Shown here: positions 1 through 9,739 of the stretch, piece by piece | Layout of the letters: each line of letters begins with the position of its first letter | Numbering within the stretch: the stretch's first letter is position 1 | Source: Trichobilharzia szidati | Taxonomy: Eukaryota; Platyhelminthes; Trematoda; Strigeidida; Schistosomatidae | Assembly: GCA_944472155.2 (NCBI GenBank) | Contig: OX235273.1 | Location: forward strand, 8,901,204 to 8,965,203 | Direction of reading: 5' to 3' | DNA: 64,000 nt | Position numbers and translations under genes: made by a program | The notes under the pieces: model-generated | Databases searched by the model: none | Seen by the model: only the letters and a program-made list of their open reading frames with translations | What the model was told of the DNA's origin: nothing

Positions 1-26
1 CAGAATTCTTGGGCCATTGAATCCGG

Positions 27-185
27 TCCCAGTGGCTGAATGGTATACGAGCTTGCATTGTAGGTTTGAACCCGCGTGGGTGCGTACTGCCGATGATTCC
101 CAAACTAGTGGGATGAAACAGCTGTCCAGTACTCCCTGGCTGGTTTTCAATGGTTCTCTAACTGATATCAATCCGTAGTCAAACT
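27..185 (+). mobile_element. Sm-alpha-like SINE with tRNA-like head and hammerhead ribozyme (copy H1)
   Basis: A tRNA-like head starts near 27, with a box A-like GTGGCTGAATGGTATACGAG and a box B-like GGTTTGAACCC. A hammerhead-like fold follows at 84-132: stem I GTACTG/CAGTAC (84-89 with 127-132), core CCGATGA (90-96), a stem II hairpin, GAAAC (115-119), and cleavage triplet GTC (124-126). The canonical core is CUGANGA, so position 4 is changed here (U to C). The family is the schistosome Sm-alpha ribozyme satellite/SINE, presumed pol III transcribed. The tail to about 185 is shared with other copies in this window. Confidence 0.85.
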
Positions 186-404
186 AGTAAAAACAAATTT
201 AATCCTTACAAACCAACTCTTAAAAATTAGTATTTTAAGGCCTAAGTTAACACACTACTAGCAAAATATAAGTAGTTCAAAAGTGTTATCCAAGTGCATC
301 AAACAAGTTGTTCAGTTGATATTTAAACGAATGAAAAATCACGTGTTTTGCAGGACTCAGTATGTCATACTGATGCCTTTTAGAATAACAGAATAGCATT
401 TTTA

Positions 405-740
405 TGTGATTTTAGACGATTACATGTCGTAGTGACAGGACTGACTGACAGGTTTCAACATAGAACTTTGCAAAGAAGTACACCACCAGTCCAACTTGCA
501 ACACTCCATGTATGTAAGCACCCAAAAGAATAATAACATGGAAAACCATAACAACTTCATGGATATGAGATATCACAAAGAGTGAATGCACATACGCCAA
601 CCAATGGGAACGCCTTACAGCAATTTCACAGACTGCTTTCAGCTGTTTGCGACATAGAATCCTGAAAATCTCAACCAGTCAGCAAGTCTACACCTTCCTA
701 CGTGGCTGGCCCAAACTAACTGTTAAATATTTCATGAAAT
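405..740 (-). mobile_element. RTE-clade LINE, 3' end fragment (subfamily A)
   Basis: The minus strand matches the 3' part of the RTE LINE seen more fully at 7620-8690: the same stretch encoding the last residues, followed by the segment around the words reading MECGNL and AKFYV in other copies. No RT motifs remain. It is a 5'-truncated, decayed copy. Confidence 0.6.
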
Positions 741-779
741 GAATGAAATTTTCGGACTGAACACCACTAGCTTTTTTTT

Positions 780-1880
780 CAAAGTGACCTTAATGAAGTA
801 GTTGTGTTCTCTGAGCTGGTGGATTTAAATGTGAAGCTTTCGTCGTCCTTCGAGACAATATCTTCTTAGACGAGCACACTGTCTGATAACGGATGAGAAA
901 GAACAAGAAGAAGAAATATCAAACATTACTGAAACTCTCAAGCAAAATAACTACCCAAGGAACTTCATCAACAAAATCAACACTGACTTTAAGCATGGTC
1001 GAAAACTCATTCCGAAAACATGGACCTCAACAGTTGTCATTTCATATAGAGCAGAGATGTCAGACAATATCAGAGGAGTACTTAATAAGCTCGACATTAG
1101 AGTCATCTTGGAAACATCAGACACACTACAAAGCAACCTTGTCCATACAAAAGACCAAATCCCCAAAGATTCTCTATCTAATTGTGTCTATAAAATAAAA
1201 CGCTTGCTTGGAATGTGATGCGATATACATCGGACAAACATCTCGAGAAATCAAAATCAGAAGAAATGAACATAGTAGAGGCGACTCTGTTCGACCACCG
1301 AGAAATCCAATTGAACTAGAAAAACTTGAAAATTCATCAACCATAAATCTGTCAACACTTTATGGAAACGGGTCACAATATTGATTTTGACAATATTTAA
1401 ATCATCCAGAAAAACTTCAGAAATCACAAAGAACGTCTAATATCAGAAGCACTTCATATCAAGTGGAATCCAAATTGTATGAACAGGAATGATGGACTAA
1501 AACAGAATCTGACCTGGTTACAACACCTCGCTTCCCTCCCCCATGAAGTGACAAAATCAACACGAATATGATAAGCAATACCATTATACAAAAACACACG
1601 CTGTTTTATAATTTTACACACTTATCAAATCCAACAATCTAGACTTGGTTTTGTTATCTTTACCAATTGGTCAATTTGACAACGAAAAATAACCCCATAC
1701 TGACGAACGATGATCAAATTAGTAAACTTTGTTTTGATACCATAAGAGGTGTACTATTACCTTTGTTATTTGGTTTAGTGATCTTCATTGTTATTTTGAC
1801 TTTCAATATGTCCCTTTAACTTGACCTAACTTGTCTATTTTCTCACCTCTTAACTCTTTGTTATATATATGCTGAGATTT
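780..1880 (+). mobile_element. Penelope-like element, C-terminal and GIY-YIG part (family 3 ends)
   Basis: The 5' flank (780-875) matches the terminal repeat of the PLE family also seen at 37.1 and 40.3 kb. From 893 a broken frame encodes the lysine-rich linker between RT and nuclease (NITETLKQNNYPRNFINKI type). After a frameshift near 1200 comes a GIY-YIG nuclease core, YIGQTSREIKIRRNEHS, around 1225-1280. The 3' part (about 1640-1860) matches the 3' region of the PLE at 32-33.3 kb. Frameshifts and the missing RT make it non-functional. Confidence 0.75.
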
Positions 1881-2504
1881 TGTAAATTCTGGTTTAATAA
1901 TACTTTGATAAAGCTATTAGCATTAAATAGCGAAACATCAGTAAAAAAACAACAATATCGTCTTGTTTTTCATTCATTCATTGGGAAATACAAGAAAACC
2001 TTTATTATAATGAATATCATATACCCAATGCCCAAATTTTTTCAAACTGTTAAGAGTGAACTTGGTTTGGACACATGTAAATCTTCAGAGCAGTTCATAG
2101 TATAAAATGAACTTGGTCGAATTCAAATAAGTTGGCAATTTAGGTATGACAAAATTTCTAGCTATCCGTCTATCATAATTCCTGTGGTAAATCAAACAAT
2201 GCGGTTTCACTAAACAATAAGCCAATATATGTAATGAGAGACTAATATTTTAAAGCGTAATTTAGTACACTACTGACAAAATATAAGTAGTTTAAATATG
2301 TCACTCGGTTACAAAAATGCAAGCTTGGCTAGCACAGAGAAGAGTGATAGGAAACCATGTCCTATGTCCTGTTTATATTTCTAGCAGTAACAGAATAATG
2401 TACACACCAACTTAAAAAAAAACCGGTTTTCTTAGGCTTAACCAGAGAAAGATGTTCATTCCAATAAAATGCAATAATCGGTGTTACTAACACATGTTTG
2501 ATAT
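1881..2504. other. unassigned AT-rich stretch
   Basis: No domain, splice-consistent exon or repeat match was recognised. The reading frame at 1869-2105 has no recognisable motif and AT-rich composition, and is most likely chance or PLE 3' sequence. Confidence 0.4.
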
Positions 2505-2750
2505 TTGTTTATTAGATATATCACCCAGCGAAAAAGTATTATTTACTGAATAACCTTTCAACCACGATTTGTTTATAATTAAGTCAATAATATCAATATA
2601 ATTATTGATATGATTATGAATAATAATAAATTGTATTCGAAACTTTGTCATCCAATAAATAATGAAACTGTTTCACTCAGTGTGTGATATATCCAATAAA
2701 CAAATTACTATAGAATTACATAGGACCACAGGGCCCAATTTTTACACACA
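2505..2750 (+). repeat. PLE terminal repeat, inverted pair
   Basis: The right part (about 2600-2750) matches the terminal segment of the PLE family at 34.0, 58.6 and 59.3 kb: a GATATGATTATGA-type motif, then CGAAAC-like, then a segment ending in the tail read as CCCAATTTTTACACA. The left part (about 2505-2560) is an imperfect inverted copy of 2648-2706. No coding sequence lies between them. Confidence 0.6.
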
Positions 2751-3150
2751 TATAATAAGTTGAGTAGGCGCAAATTTCTCATTCACATACAATAATTAAT
2801 CTGAATTGTTTCAATTAACCAATCTAGAACAATATTTTACAGCTTTATAGAGGTGAGAAGATTTACGATAACCGACTACGACAGCCATAGATTGAGAAAG
2901 AGATCTTTCTAAAAGCCCAAGGGAAAATAGGTTTATACAGTAATAATGCTCTTTCACATAATGCATAAAAGTACCCCCAGGTCCCCATGGTACCAATAAG
3001 AATTAATTTCTTATACGCGAATCTGAAGGATAATATAAAGTTATCTCTCAAGTAAGATGAAGGTGATGTGGATAAAGGAGAATGATGCTCAGGGGGGCTT
3101 CGTGTGCTTTTGGAAGTGAATGGGCGATTTTCAAGTATTGGTTCGTAGGG
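2751..3150. other. unassigned intergenic sequence
   Basis: No coding motif or repeat was recognised. Overlapping short minus-strand frames (2811-3051) show no known domain. Confidence 0.4.
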
Positions 3151-3154
3151 ATTT

Positions 3155-3330
3155 GGTTGATTGGTTACAGGATTTCATCATGAGCTGACATTGGTTAGAG
3201 AACCATTGGAAAACCTGAGAGTACTGGACAGCTGTTTCGTCCTGGTCTGGGACTCTTCATCAGTACGCACCCAACGGGGTTCGAACCCAGGACCCTCTGG
3301 TTACAAGGCGAGCTCGTATACCATGAATGG
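3155..3330 (-). mobile_element. Sm-alpha-like hammerhead SINE (copy H2)
   Basis: On the minus strand the tRNA-like head (about 3330-3267) carries box B GGGTTCGAACCCC and a loop reading CTTGTAA, resembling a Thr (TGT) anticodon loop. The ribozyme follows at 3266-3221: stem I GTACTG/CAGTAC is a perfect 6 bp, the core in this register is ATGAAGA, stem II is GTCC/GGAC, then GAAAC, stem III ACAGCTGT and triplet GTC. Compared with CUGANGA, C3 is replaced by A. Confidence 0.9.
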
Positions 3331-4190
3331 GCGATTGTTACTTCACGGCTGCTCACACCGTCGAAGTTGGTTGATTCTTCGGATACCTGAAATAGGAAGA
3401 GAGTTAGTGTTGTGTGGCCGCAGAGCCCAGGGGACAACTGCTTCAGGCCGGTCACACACCGCCTGTATGAACTGGTTTCTTGGATTGGTTCCGTATTAGT
3501 AACTTATCGCCAGCTAACACCGAAGGGTAAGTCAGGATGTACAATTGTTGCGGTCGACCTTTTCTAACCCTCTCTCTGTCCAGAGTGGAGAGACAGCATA
3601 GCTGGCTAGCATGCTGGTCGTCTGAGGCAAACACCTTACTACTGTTACATTCCTGTTCTCCAGCAGTACAACTTCGCCCACAGACCCCCCAGAATAGTGT
3701 AAAAAAACTTCTTACACAATGCCGGTAACTGCTTTTAGTCTAATCGCTATCCTAACAACCTTCGTGGCACGGTAGGACCTGCAGGAACAATAGTTCCCAG
3801 ACAGTATAGCTTGTTGGGTAATTGCAACATGCAAGCGCGAACAGCATGTCAAGGTAGCAGCTATCGGTCGGGGTTGTCCCTCATACCGTACTGGCAAACA
3901 TTACCAACACTTTAAAGTCTCGCGGGACTGCTCAACTAATCACCTCAGAATTTTGTAAACAACCAAACAGGAAAAAATGTGACAGAAATTATAGACAAAA
4001 AGAAATTTGATGGAGAGATTAACAAAGTGAAGAATACTGGAGCTTTTCAGAATCTGAAAGACTATAAGGATGGAGTACATCTCTGCTAATGTGAACGAAT
4101 TCTAGTCGTGTCAATACAATTTGGGACTGTAGTAGAAAATAAATCCATATCGGATGTCATGTCATATGAAATCCCATAGTAGATGGATTT
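3331..4190. other. unassigned intergenic sequence
   Basis: No recognisable gene. The frames at 3161-3499 and 3195-3455 are readings through the SINE above and its flank. Low-copy sequence with no domain signal. Confidence 0.4.
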
Positions 4191-4194
4191 ACTT

Positions 4195-4280
4195 GACTGA
4201 ATACATAGTGAAAAAGTATTAATTATTGGATGACGTTCCGTGCACAATTAATTGTTCATAATCAAACCAGTGTATTCATA
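4195..4280 (-). repeat. PLE terminal repeat fragment
   Basis: It contains the ATTGGATGACGTTCCGTGCA and TTCATAATCA words that mark the minus-oriented terminal segment of the PLE family at 9.8, 34.0 and 58.7 kb. It is short and isolated. Confidence 0.5.
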
Positions 4281-4419
4281 CTTCCTAACTCACTTTTATA
4301 TATTCAAGACCTGATTTTTAATGCAGTCTTTTGTAAAATGGCGTCATTCCTACTGCATGCATTTATTGTTGACTCAATGAACAAGTAATCGATAATTAAC
4401 CTCTCAATCTCACTCAACA

Positions 4420-4795
4420 GCTATATGACAATGCCACGTGTCAGGTTATCCCCAACAGAAAACTCCGCAAAGACTCTGAAGTGAAGACAGCAGTAAGACA
4501 AGGCTGGCCACTACCATCACTTACGACGATATTAACGATTGTGGTCGACTGGATCATGTGGCAGACCGTGCGTGGGGAGCAAGAAGACAGGAATGCGTTG
4601 GCACCGACAAGAAGACTCTAGAAGATCTAGACTGGCACACAAACTCAAAGATCTACAGGCGAAAACGAACAAGTTGACAGAAGAGGCTGGCAGCAAAGAC
4701 AAAAGATGAAGACGGAGGTGATAAAGGTAAACAACTAACCAAGTATCAGTCACCATCAACGGAAGCAATTTGAACGCGGTCACTCCTTTCACTTG
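4420..4795 (+). mobile_element. RTE-clade LINE fragment (subfamily B, RT C-terminal part)
   Basis: The plus strand encodes a degraded piece of RT around the VRQG...PL motif and the VDWIM segment, parallel to the copy at 62430-63545. It has several frameshifts and stops. It abuts a different RTE subfamily at about 4795, which suggests an insertion boundary or template switch. Confidence 0.65.
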
Positions 4796-5852
4796 CTTGG
4801 GCGTATGGGAATCAGAGGAAGTCCGGTCGGGTTGGTGTAAGTCATTGATTATCCCAGTACACAAGAAGGAAGACAAGTCTTCCAGTGATAATCACAGGGG
4901 GATTAGCTTGACTAATATGGTATCTAATGTTCTAGACTCAATACTGATGCGTAGACTAAGCGGTCCACGGGAGGCACAAACACGAGAGAACCAGACAGGC
5001 ATTAGACCAGGAAGAGGGTGTATTGATCATATCTTCACCCTTCGACATATTCTGGTGCACAGGCATACTCACCCGCGTCCAACAATCGTTATATTTCTTG
5101 ACCTAAAGGCGGCATTCGATTCTGTTGACCGAGAGGTTCTCTGGCGATGCTTGGCTGTAAAGGGAATGCCGAGAAAATACATTGCACTGATCAAGGCACT
5201 CTACTCGAATTCATGCAGCCAGGTGAGAGCTTATAGTGAGTTGTCATCTGGACTGGTGTCCGTCAGGGATGCCCATTATCCCCATTTCTATTCAATTTCA
5301 TCATAGATGTACTAATGGACTTAAACCCTAACTCACGTCAGCGACTCAGGGACTGACTTGCTACCAGGGAATAATCTCGTTGACTTAGAATATGCAGATG
5401 ACATAGTCCTCCAACCTGGGTGAAGACACTGACAAAATACAGTCTTCTGAACACCTTGAGCTGCGATCTACCAATGTTTGACATGAGATCCGCTCCCGCC
5501 AAGAGTAAGATGATGCTACAGGACTGGACTACATTGAGTCCTAGCTTAGAAATAAGGAGTGAAGTGATTAGAGGAGCGTGCTGACCACCATAACGGATAC
5601 AGAAGGCTAGTTTCGCATATGCCAGTTTACGCCGTCTCTGGCGTAGACGTGATATCCGGCCAGCTTTCAACCAAAGGGTGGGTGTACTGCTCAGCAGTCT
5701 GTTCCGTGATGCTTTATGACTGTGAGATCTGGTCATTAGGAGTAGAAGACATGAAAAGACTAGCTGACTTTGATCATAGGTGTCTGCGTTCTATCTCCCG
5801 TGTGAAGTGATTTACTGGGGTGAGCAATATTCAAGTTAGGCGTCGAGTGTTA
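4795..5852 (+). mobile_element. RTE-clade LINE reverse transcriptase, 5' part of interrupted copy (subfamily A)
   Basis: The frame at 4770-5306 (RTE part from about 4795) encodes RT fingers and palm: a PVHKK...DNHRGISLTN block, ENQTGIRPGRGCIDHIF, and motif A around IVIFLDLKAAFDSVDREVLW. A frameshift follows. The catalytic YADD box is in another frame at 5391-5402, and the C-terminal RT tail (VYCSAVCSVMLYDCEIW) lies at 5619-5810. The element makes the RT that reverse transcribes its own RNA at a nicked target. The frame breaks show that this copy is dead. It continues at 6217-6735 after a nested SINE pair. Confidence 0.85.
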
Positions 5853-6092
5853 GGTTTTTTTTATTCCTTCACGTTCCCAGTGGAACATAGGGCTTCAAGC
5901 TAGAAGCTTGAAGTTTCTGTAGCAGTGTTTATTTTGACAGGATGAGGTTGCTAGCCTCACGCCCAACTTTTCCTTTTTACCAGCTTTTATTTCTGGCTTA
6001 GCGAGGTAAAGGAGTGCGTCAGCCGGGGATCGAACCCCGGACCATGTGAATGGTCGGCGAGAGTCCTAACCGCTATGCCATCGACGCACTAA
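5853..6092 (-). mobile_element. tRNA-derived SINE with RTE-like tail (copy 1)
   Basis: On the minus strand the 5' end (6092-6013) folds as a tRNA-like cloverleaf: acceptor arms GTGCGTC and GACGCAC, a box A-like TGGCATAGCGGTTAGGACTC, and a T arm around GGGGTTCGATCCCC. The body runs through a GAGGTTGCTAGCCTCA-like stem and ends in CCTATGTTCCACTGGGAACG and an A-run, the same tail as the RTE LINEs. An RTE machinery dependence is inferred from that tail. The copy is nested inside an RTE. Confidence 0.8.
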
Positions 6093-6094
6093 AT

Positions 6095-6216
6095 CTGGGG
6101 GTACTGGACAGCTGTTTCGTCCTAGTTTAGGACTCTTCATCAGTACGCACCCATGGGGATTCGAACTCAGGACCTTCTGGTTACAAGCCGAGCTCGTAGA
6201 CCATTAAGCCACTGGG
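6095..6216 (-). mobile_element. Sm-alpha-like hammerhead SINE (copy H3), joined to tRNA SINE
   Basis: On the minus strand: tRNA-like head (about 6216-6147) with box B GAGTTCGAATCCC, then ribozyme 6146-6101 with stem I GTACTG/CAGTAC, core ATGAAGA, stem II GTCC/GGAC, GAAAC and GTC. The element stops three bases upstream of the head of the tRNA SINE in the same orientation, so the two look like one composite insertion. They split an RTE frame. Confidence 0.9.
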
Positions 6217-6735
6217 TAAGGAGGGGAAATCAATCGACGAGCCCATGAAGCTAAATCGGCTGAGATTGTTAGAACATGTTTTACATATGCCTAGTCATCA
6301 CTTTCCTTGACAGGCGATGTTAGTTGACATAGGGTCAAGCTGGAAAAGAACTAGTGGCGGTCAAACCGAAACATGGCACCAGTCAATCAAATACAGAACA
6401 GTTAATGTAAGCCAGCCAGCCACGTAGGAAGGTGTAGACTTCCTGGTTGGGGTCCTCGAAATGGTAAAAACCAATGGCTGGAAACATTTGGTGATTTGGG
6501 TCAAAATCGTTCTCAATGACAGCGCAGATGCATCCACTCCTTGTGACTTATGAATTCCAATGAAAGTATATTGTTCTTCGTTATTACTATTCCTTTGTCT
6601 CACACCTCTGTTTACTGTCTCTATTGTGCATTTCTTTTACTTTCTTCTCTTCCTTTATGTGCTATATGGAATGTGGCAACTTGGACTGCTGCATATCAGC
6701 GCAAAGTTCTATGTTCAAAACAGACAGACTTGTTT
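6217..6735 (+). mobile_element. RTE-clade LINE, 3' part of interrupted copy (subfamily A)
   Basis: The encoded segment continues the RT tail: EGKSID..., then GGQTETWHQSIK, then the 3' segment ending near ISAKFYVQNRQTCLG. In intact relatives (copy at 7620-8690) VLG and KEGKSI are adjacent, so the SINE pair at 5853-6216 was inserted exactly here. Confidence 0.75.
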
Positions 6736-7290
6736 GGGCAGGCACGGATGCGGATGTCAAAGTTAGGATCAGAAAGACAAGGCACAGCTTCATTAATCCA
6801 GAATCAGTCCAGAAATCTGCTGCTATTAGCATGACGAACAAGACTCGGATTTTCAGCACTACTATCAAATTAATCACTTCTTCTGTATGATTCAGACTTG
6901 CTGCGAGCGTTACCAAAGGCAATCCCAACTAGCTACAGACCTTTATCAACACTTGAATTCGCTTGATACTGGAAACCGGATGGTCAGAAAAGATGAGCAA
7001 GCGAAAACGGTGGGAATCAACCAACCAAGAACCGTTCGCCCAGCAAATAGGCTGAAGGAAATGGAGATAGATGGAACACGCTGAGAACGCTGAGCGACAT
7101 CGCCTGCTAGGCCAGCCTTAGAGTGGAACATAAATGGGAAACGGTGAGTTGAACAGTGGCCTGAGGGTGACAAGAAGGAGATGAAAGCTTATGGGCGATC
7201 GTGGAGCCAGCTAAAGAGGACTGCAGACAACACAACGAAGTGGGGACGTGACAATGAGGTCCTATGCCCTATTCCGGACACAAAGGAAAA
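6735..7290 (+). mobile_element. RTE-clade LINE 3' fragment (subfamily B)
   Basis: The plus-strand coding remnant reads DADVKVRIRKTRHSF, then a stretch parallel to the NTNVKSV region, then an LKEMEIDGTR segment (the KWRWIGH region of intact copies) and WSQLKRTADNTTKWG near the 3' end. Stops and frameshifts throughout. Confidence 0.65.
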
Positions 7291-7619
7291 TAATCTCCCA
7301 GTTTACCCAATTATATTACTTAACACTATCCAAACCTATTGTAAGTACGTATATTGCAATGATTGAAATTCTTACAGATTAATTCACTTAGCAAGATCCC
7401 TAAACGCAGATCTAGCTGAATCCTTATGTTTTGATAACCTAACTTACCCCGGTCTACTAGTTCCACCTACGTAACTGACCTCACGGTTATCACATGGCAT
7501 TCTATATATGATATTACTTTGCCTAACCGGATTTATTGTATCCTTAAGCAGACACACTTTACCTCTGAGTGAGTTTGTTCATTTACATACCACTTTAATT
7601 AATACCAGATTTATTAAGA
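7291..7619. other. unassigned intergenic sequence
   Basis: AT-rich sequence between two oppositely oriented RTE copies; nothing recognised. Confidence 0.4.
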
Positions 7620-8690
7620 ATCCTTCGTAGGGCTTCTGGCTGGATTTAGCATAGAACTTGGCACTCAAGTGCAGCAGTTCGAGTTGCCACGTTCCAAATA
7701 GCACATAAAGGTAGACTAGAAAATGAGTGAAGAGAATCAATAGAGTTTTGACAAGTATAAGAGTGAAACAGAATGAGTAATGGTAGAAAGGAATATGAAA
7801 GATTACAGAGACTGAATACATCTGCGTAAGCCATTGACAACGATTTTGAGCCATGTCACCTATTGTCTCCAGCCATTGATTCTTAGAGTCCCGAGGGCGT
7901 GCCCCAACCCGGAATTCTGCATCTCCCTACCCGACTCAGTTTAACTGTCAAGCATTTCATGGATTGATTGATGCCATGTTTTTGTTTGGCCACCACTTAC
8001 TCTTTTCCAACCTGCACCTATATCAGCTAGTAATGCCCGTCGGGGGAGGCAATGGTTAGGCATGCGCACCACGTGACCTAGCCATCTCAATCTATGTAAC
8101 TTTATAGTCTCTTCGATTGATTTTCCCTCTTTGCCCAACACTGTATGCCTAACGTCAACATTACTTACCTTATTAAACCGCCTAACGTGAGAAAGAGATC
8201 GTAGACATCTATGATCAAAAACAGTCAATCTTTTCATGTCTTCAACTCGTATTGGCCATGTTTCAGAGCCATAGAGAAGGACGGAGCGAACTGCTGAGCA
8301 GTACACACGTCCCTTGGTTGATAGCCGGATGTCACGCCTACGCCAAAGACGGTGTAAGTTAGCGAAAGCAGCCCGAGTTTTTTGGATCCGTGCTGAGATT
8401 TCATCACCAATCAATCCGTTGGTGCTGATACAACTTCCCAAATAGGTGAAGTGGTCAACATGTTCTATCACTTCACTCCCTATCACTAAGCTAGGAGTTG
8501 ACGTAGTCCAGTCCTGTAGCAGCATCTTACATTTTACAGGGGCGAATCGCATGCCAAACATACGAAGATTGCTGCTCAAGGTGTTCAGAAGACTCTGCAT
8601 TTTGTCAGCATCCTACCCTAACAGGACTATGTCATCTGCATATTCTAAGTTCATAAGACTATTCCCTGGTAACTAGTCGATTCCCAAGTC
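7620..8690 (-). mobile_element. RTE-clade LINE, RT C-terminal domain (subfamily A)
   Basis: A minus-strand frame of 219 codons (8600-7941) encodes the RT thumb and C-terminal tail: KCKMLLQDWTTSTPSLVIGS, VDHFTYLGSCISTNGLI, RRRDIRLSTKGRVYCSAVRS, then [14 protein letters not shown] and [10 protein letters not shown] near the end. Just upstream (8690-8600) the YADD region is present in another frame. The 3' untranslated part runs to about 7620. It is 5'-truncated before RT motif A and is the best-preserved RTE tail in the window. Confidence 0.88.
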
Positions 8691-9735
8691 GTTAAGTTTA
8701 GTTAAGGATACTGAACTTCGTAGGGCTTCTAATTTTCCTTCCTCTTCTGACAGTACTAACAAAACTTTGAATTCATTATATTTATTATTTACAATATAAC
8801 AAACTTTTTTCATTTGTCTTAATAAACTCTTGGATGATTTAAGGCAGGTAATTATTCAGTAGTAATATTTCTAATTTTTTTATCCAGATTTTCGGGACGA
8901 CCAATTAGATCCCTGGCTCGGTTACAAAAACACTTGACTAGACCCACCATTACCGACTTTGGGTGGTATGACTAAAAGCCTAACCACCTATCTGAATATA
9001 ATCTTTTATATAAATGTTAGTATCTAGACCTCCACCGTGTTTTCGTCCAATTAGATATGTTCACACCCCAACAGTGTAAGTATGCTATCCACATATCTCC
9101 AAGATACCTTAGGAGTGGGATTAAACCATACCAGAAAAAAAAACAAGTTAGGAAGTCGTGTGAATACACTGATAGGATTATGAGAAATAAATGTTGCCCC
9201 AAATGTCATCCAGACATTAACTCTGTATCAAATAAATGCATCCAAATATGAGATTTTAAACATGTCACTGAGGTTCCTCGACAGTTGATTCGTAGCATTT
9301 TGAGGAATAAAGACAGGTGGTCAAAAGCTATAATCTGTTTATATCTCCCAATTTCAGCAGTCATGTTTCAACTGTAGAGTGGGACAGAACGTAGCACTGT
9401 ACGGTACACGTGGAGTAGTATGATACCTTCAAGGATAATAGTCGGTACGTGGAAACAAACTTCATATAATGTCTGTGATATTACTAGGGACCAGTCTGTT
9501 AAAGCTGATGAGACCTCCAAGAAGAGTGGAATGGTCAACACATCCAACCACTCTACCTTTAATCCTTAATGTGTGAGCTGACACAAATTAGCCCTGTAAA
9601 AAACTGTCATCTGTGAACTTTCAGTCGACAGGATCTACCTGGCAGGAATGCAATTTCCAAGAAATCGAAGAGAACAGATACTGCCATTAACATTTTCACA
9701 ATAAAGCTGAATACTAACGACGACATATTGATAGA
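8691..9735. other. mostly unassigned; degenerate PLE end near 9150-9235
   Basis: The stretch 9150-9235 resembles the PLE terminal motif order (GTGTGA, GATTATGA, AATAAAT, GTCATCCAG) but is strongly mutated. The frame at 9057-9251 overlaps it and has no domain. The rest is unrecognised. Confidence 0.4.
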
Positions 9736-9739
9736 TGTG

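Noticed and set aside
3161..3499. 112-codon plus frame and 86-codon minus frame as genes
   Set aside because: Both read through the hammerhead SINE; similar frames appear at other SINE copies (48337, 56277).
6013..6092. Functional tRNA gene on the minus strand
   Set aside because: The cloverleaf-like head continues into a SINE body with an RTE-like tail and occurs again at 41301, so it is a SINE promoter and not a tRNA gene.
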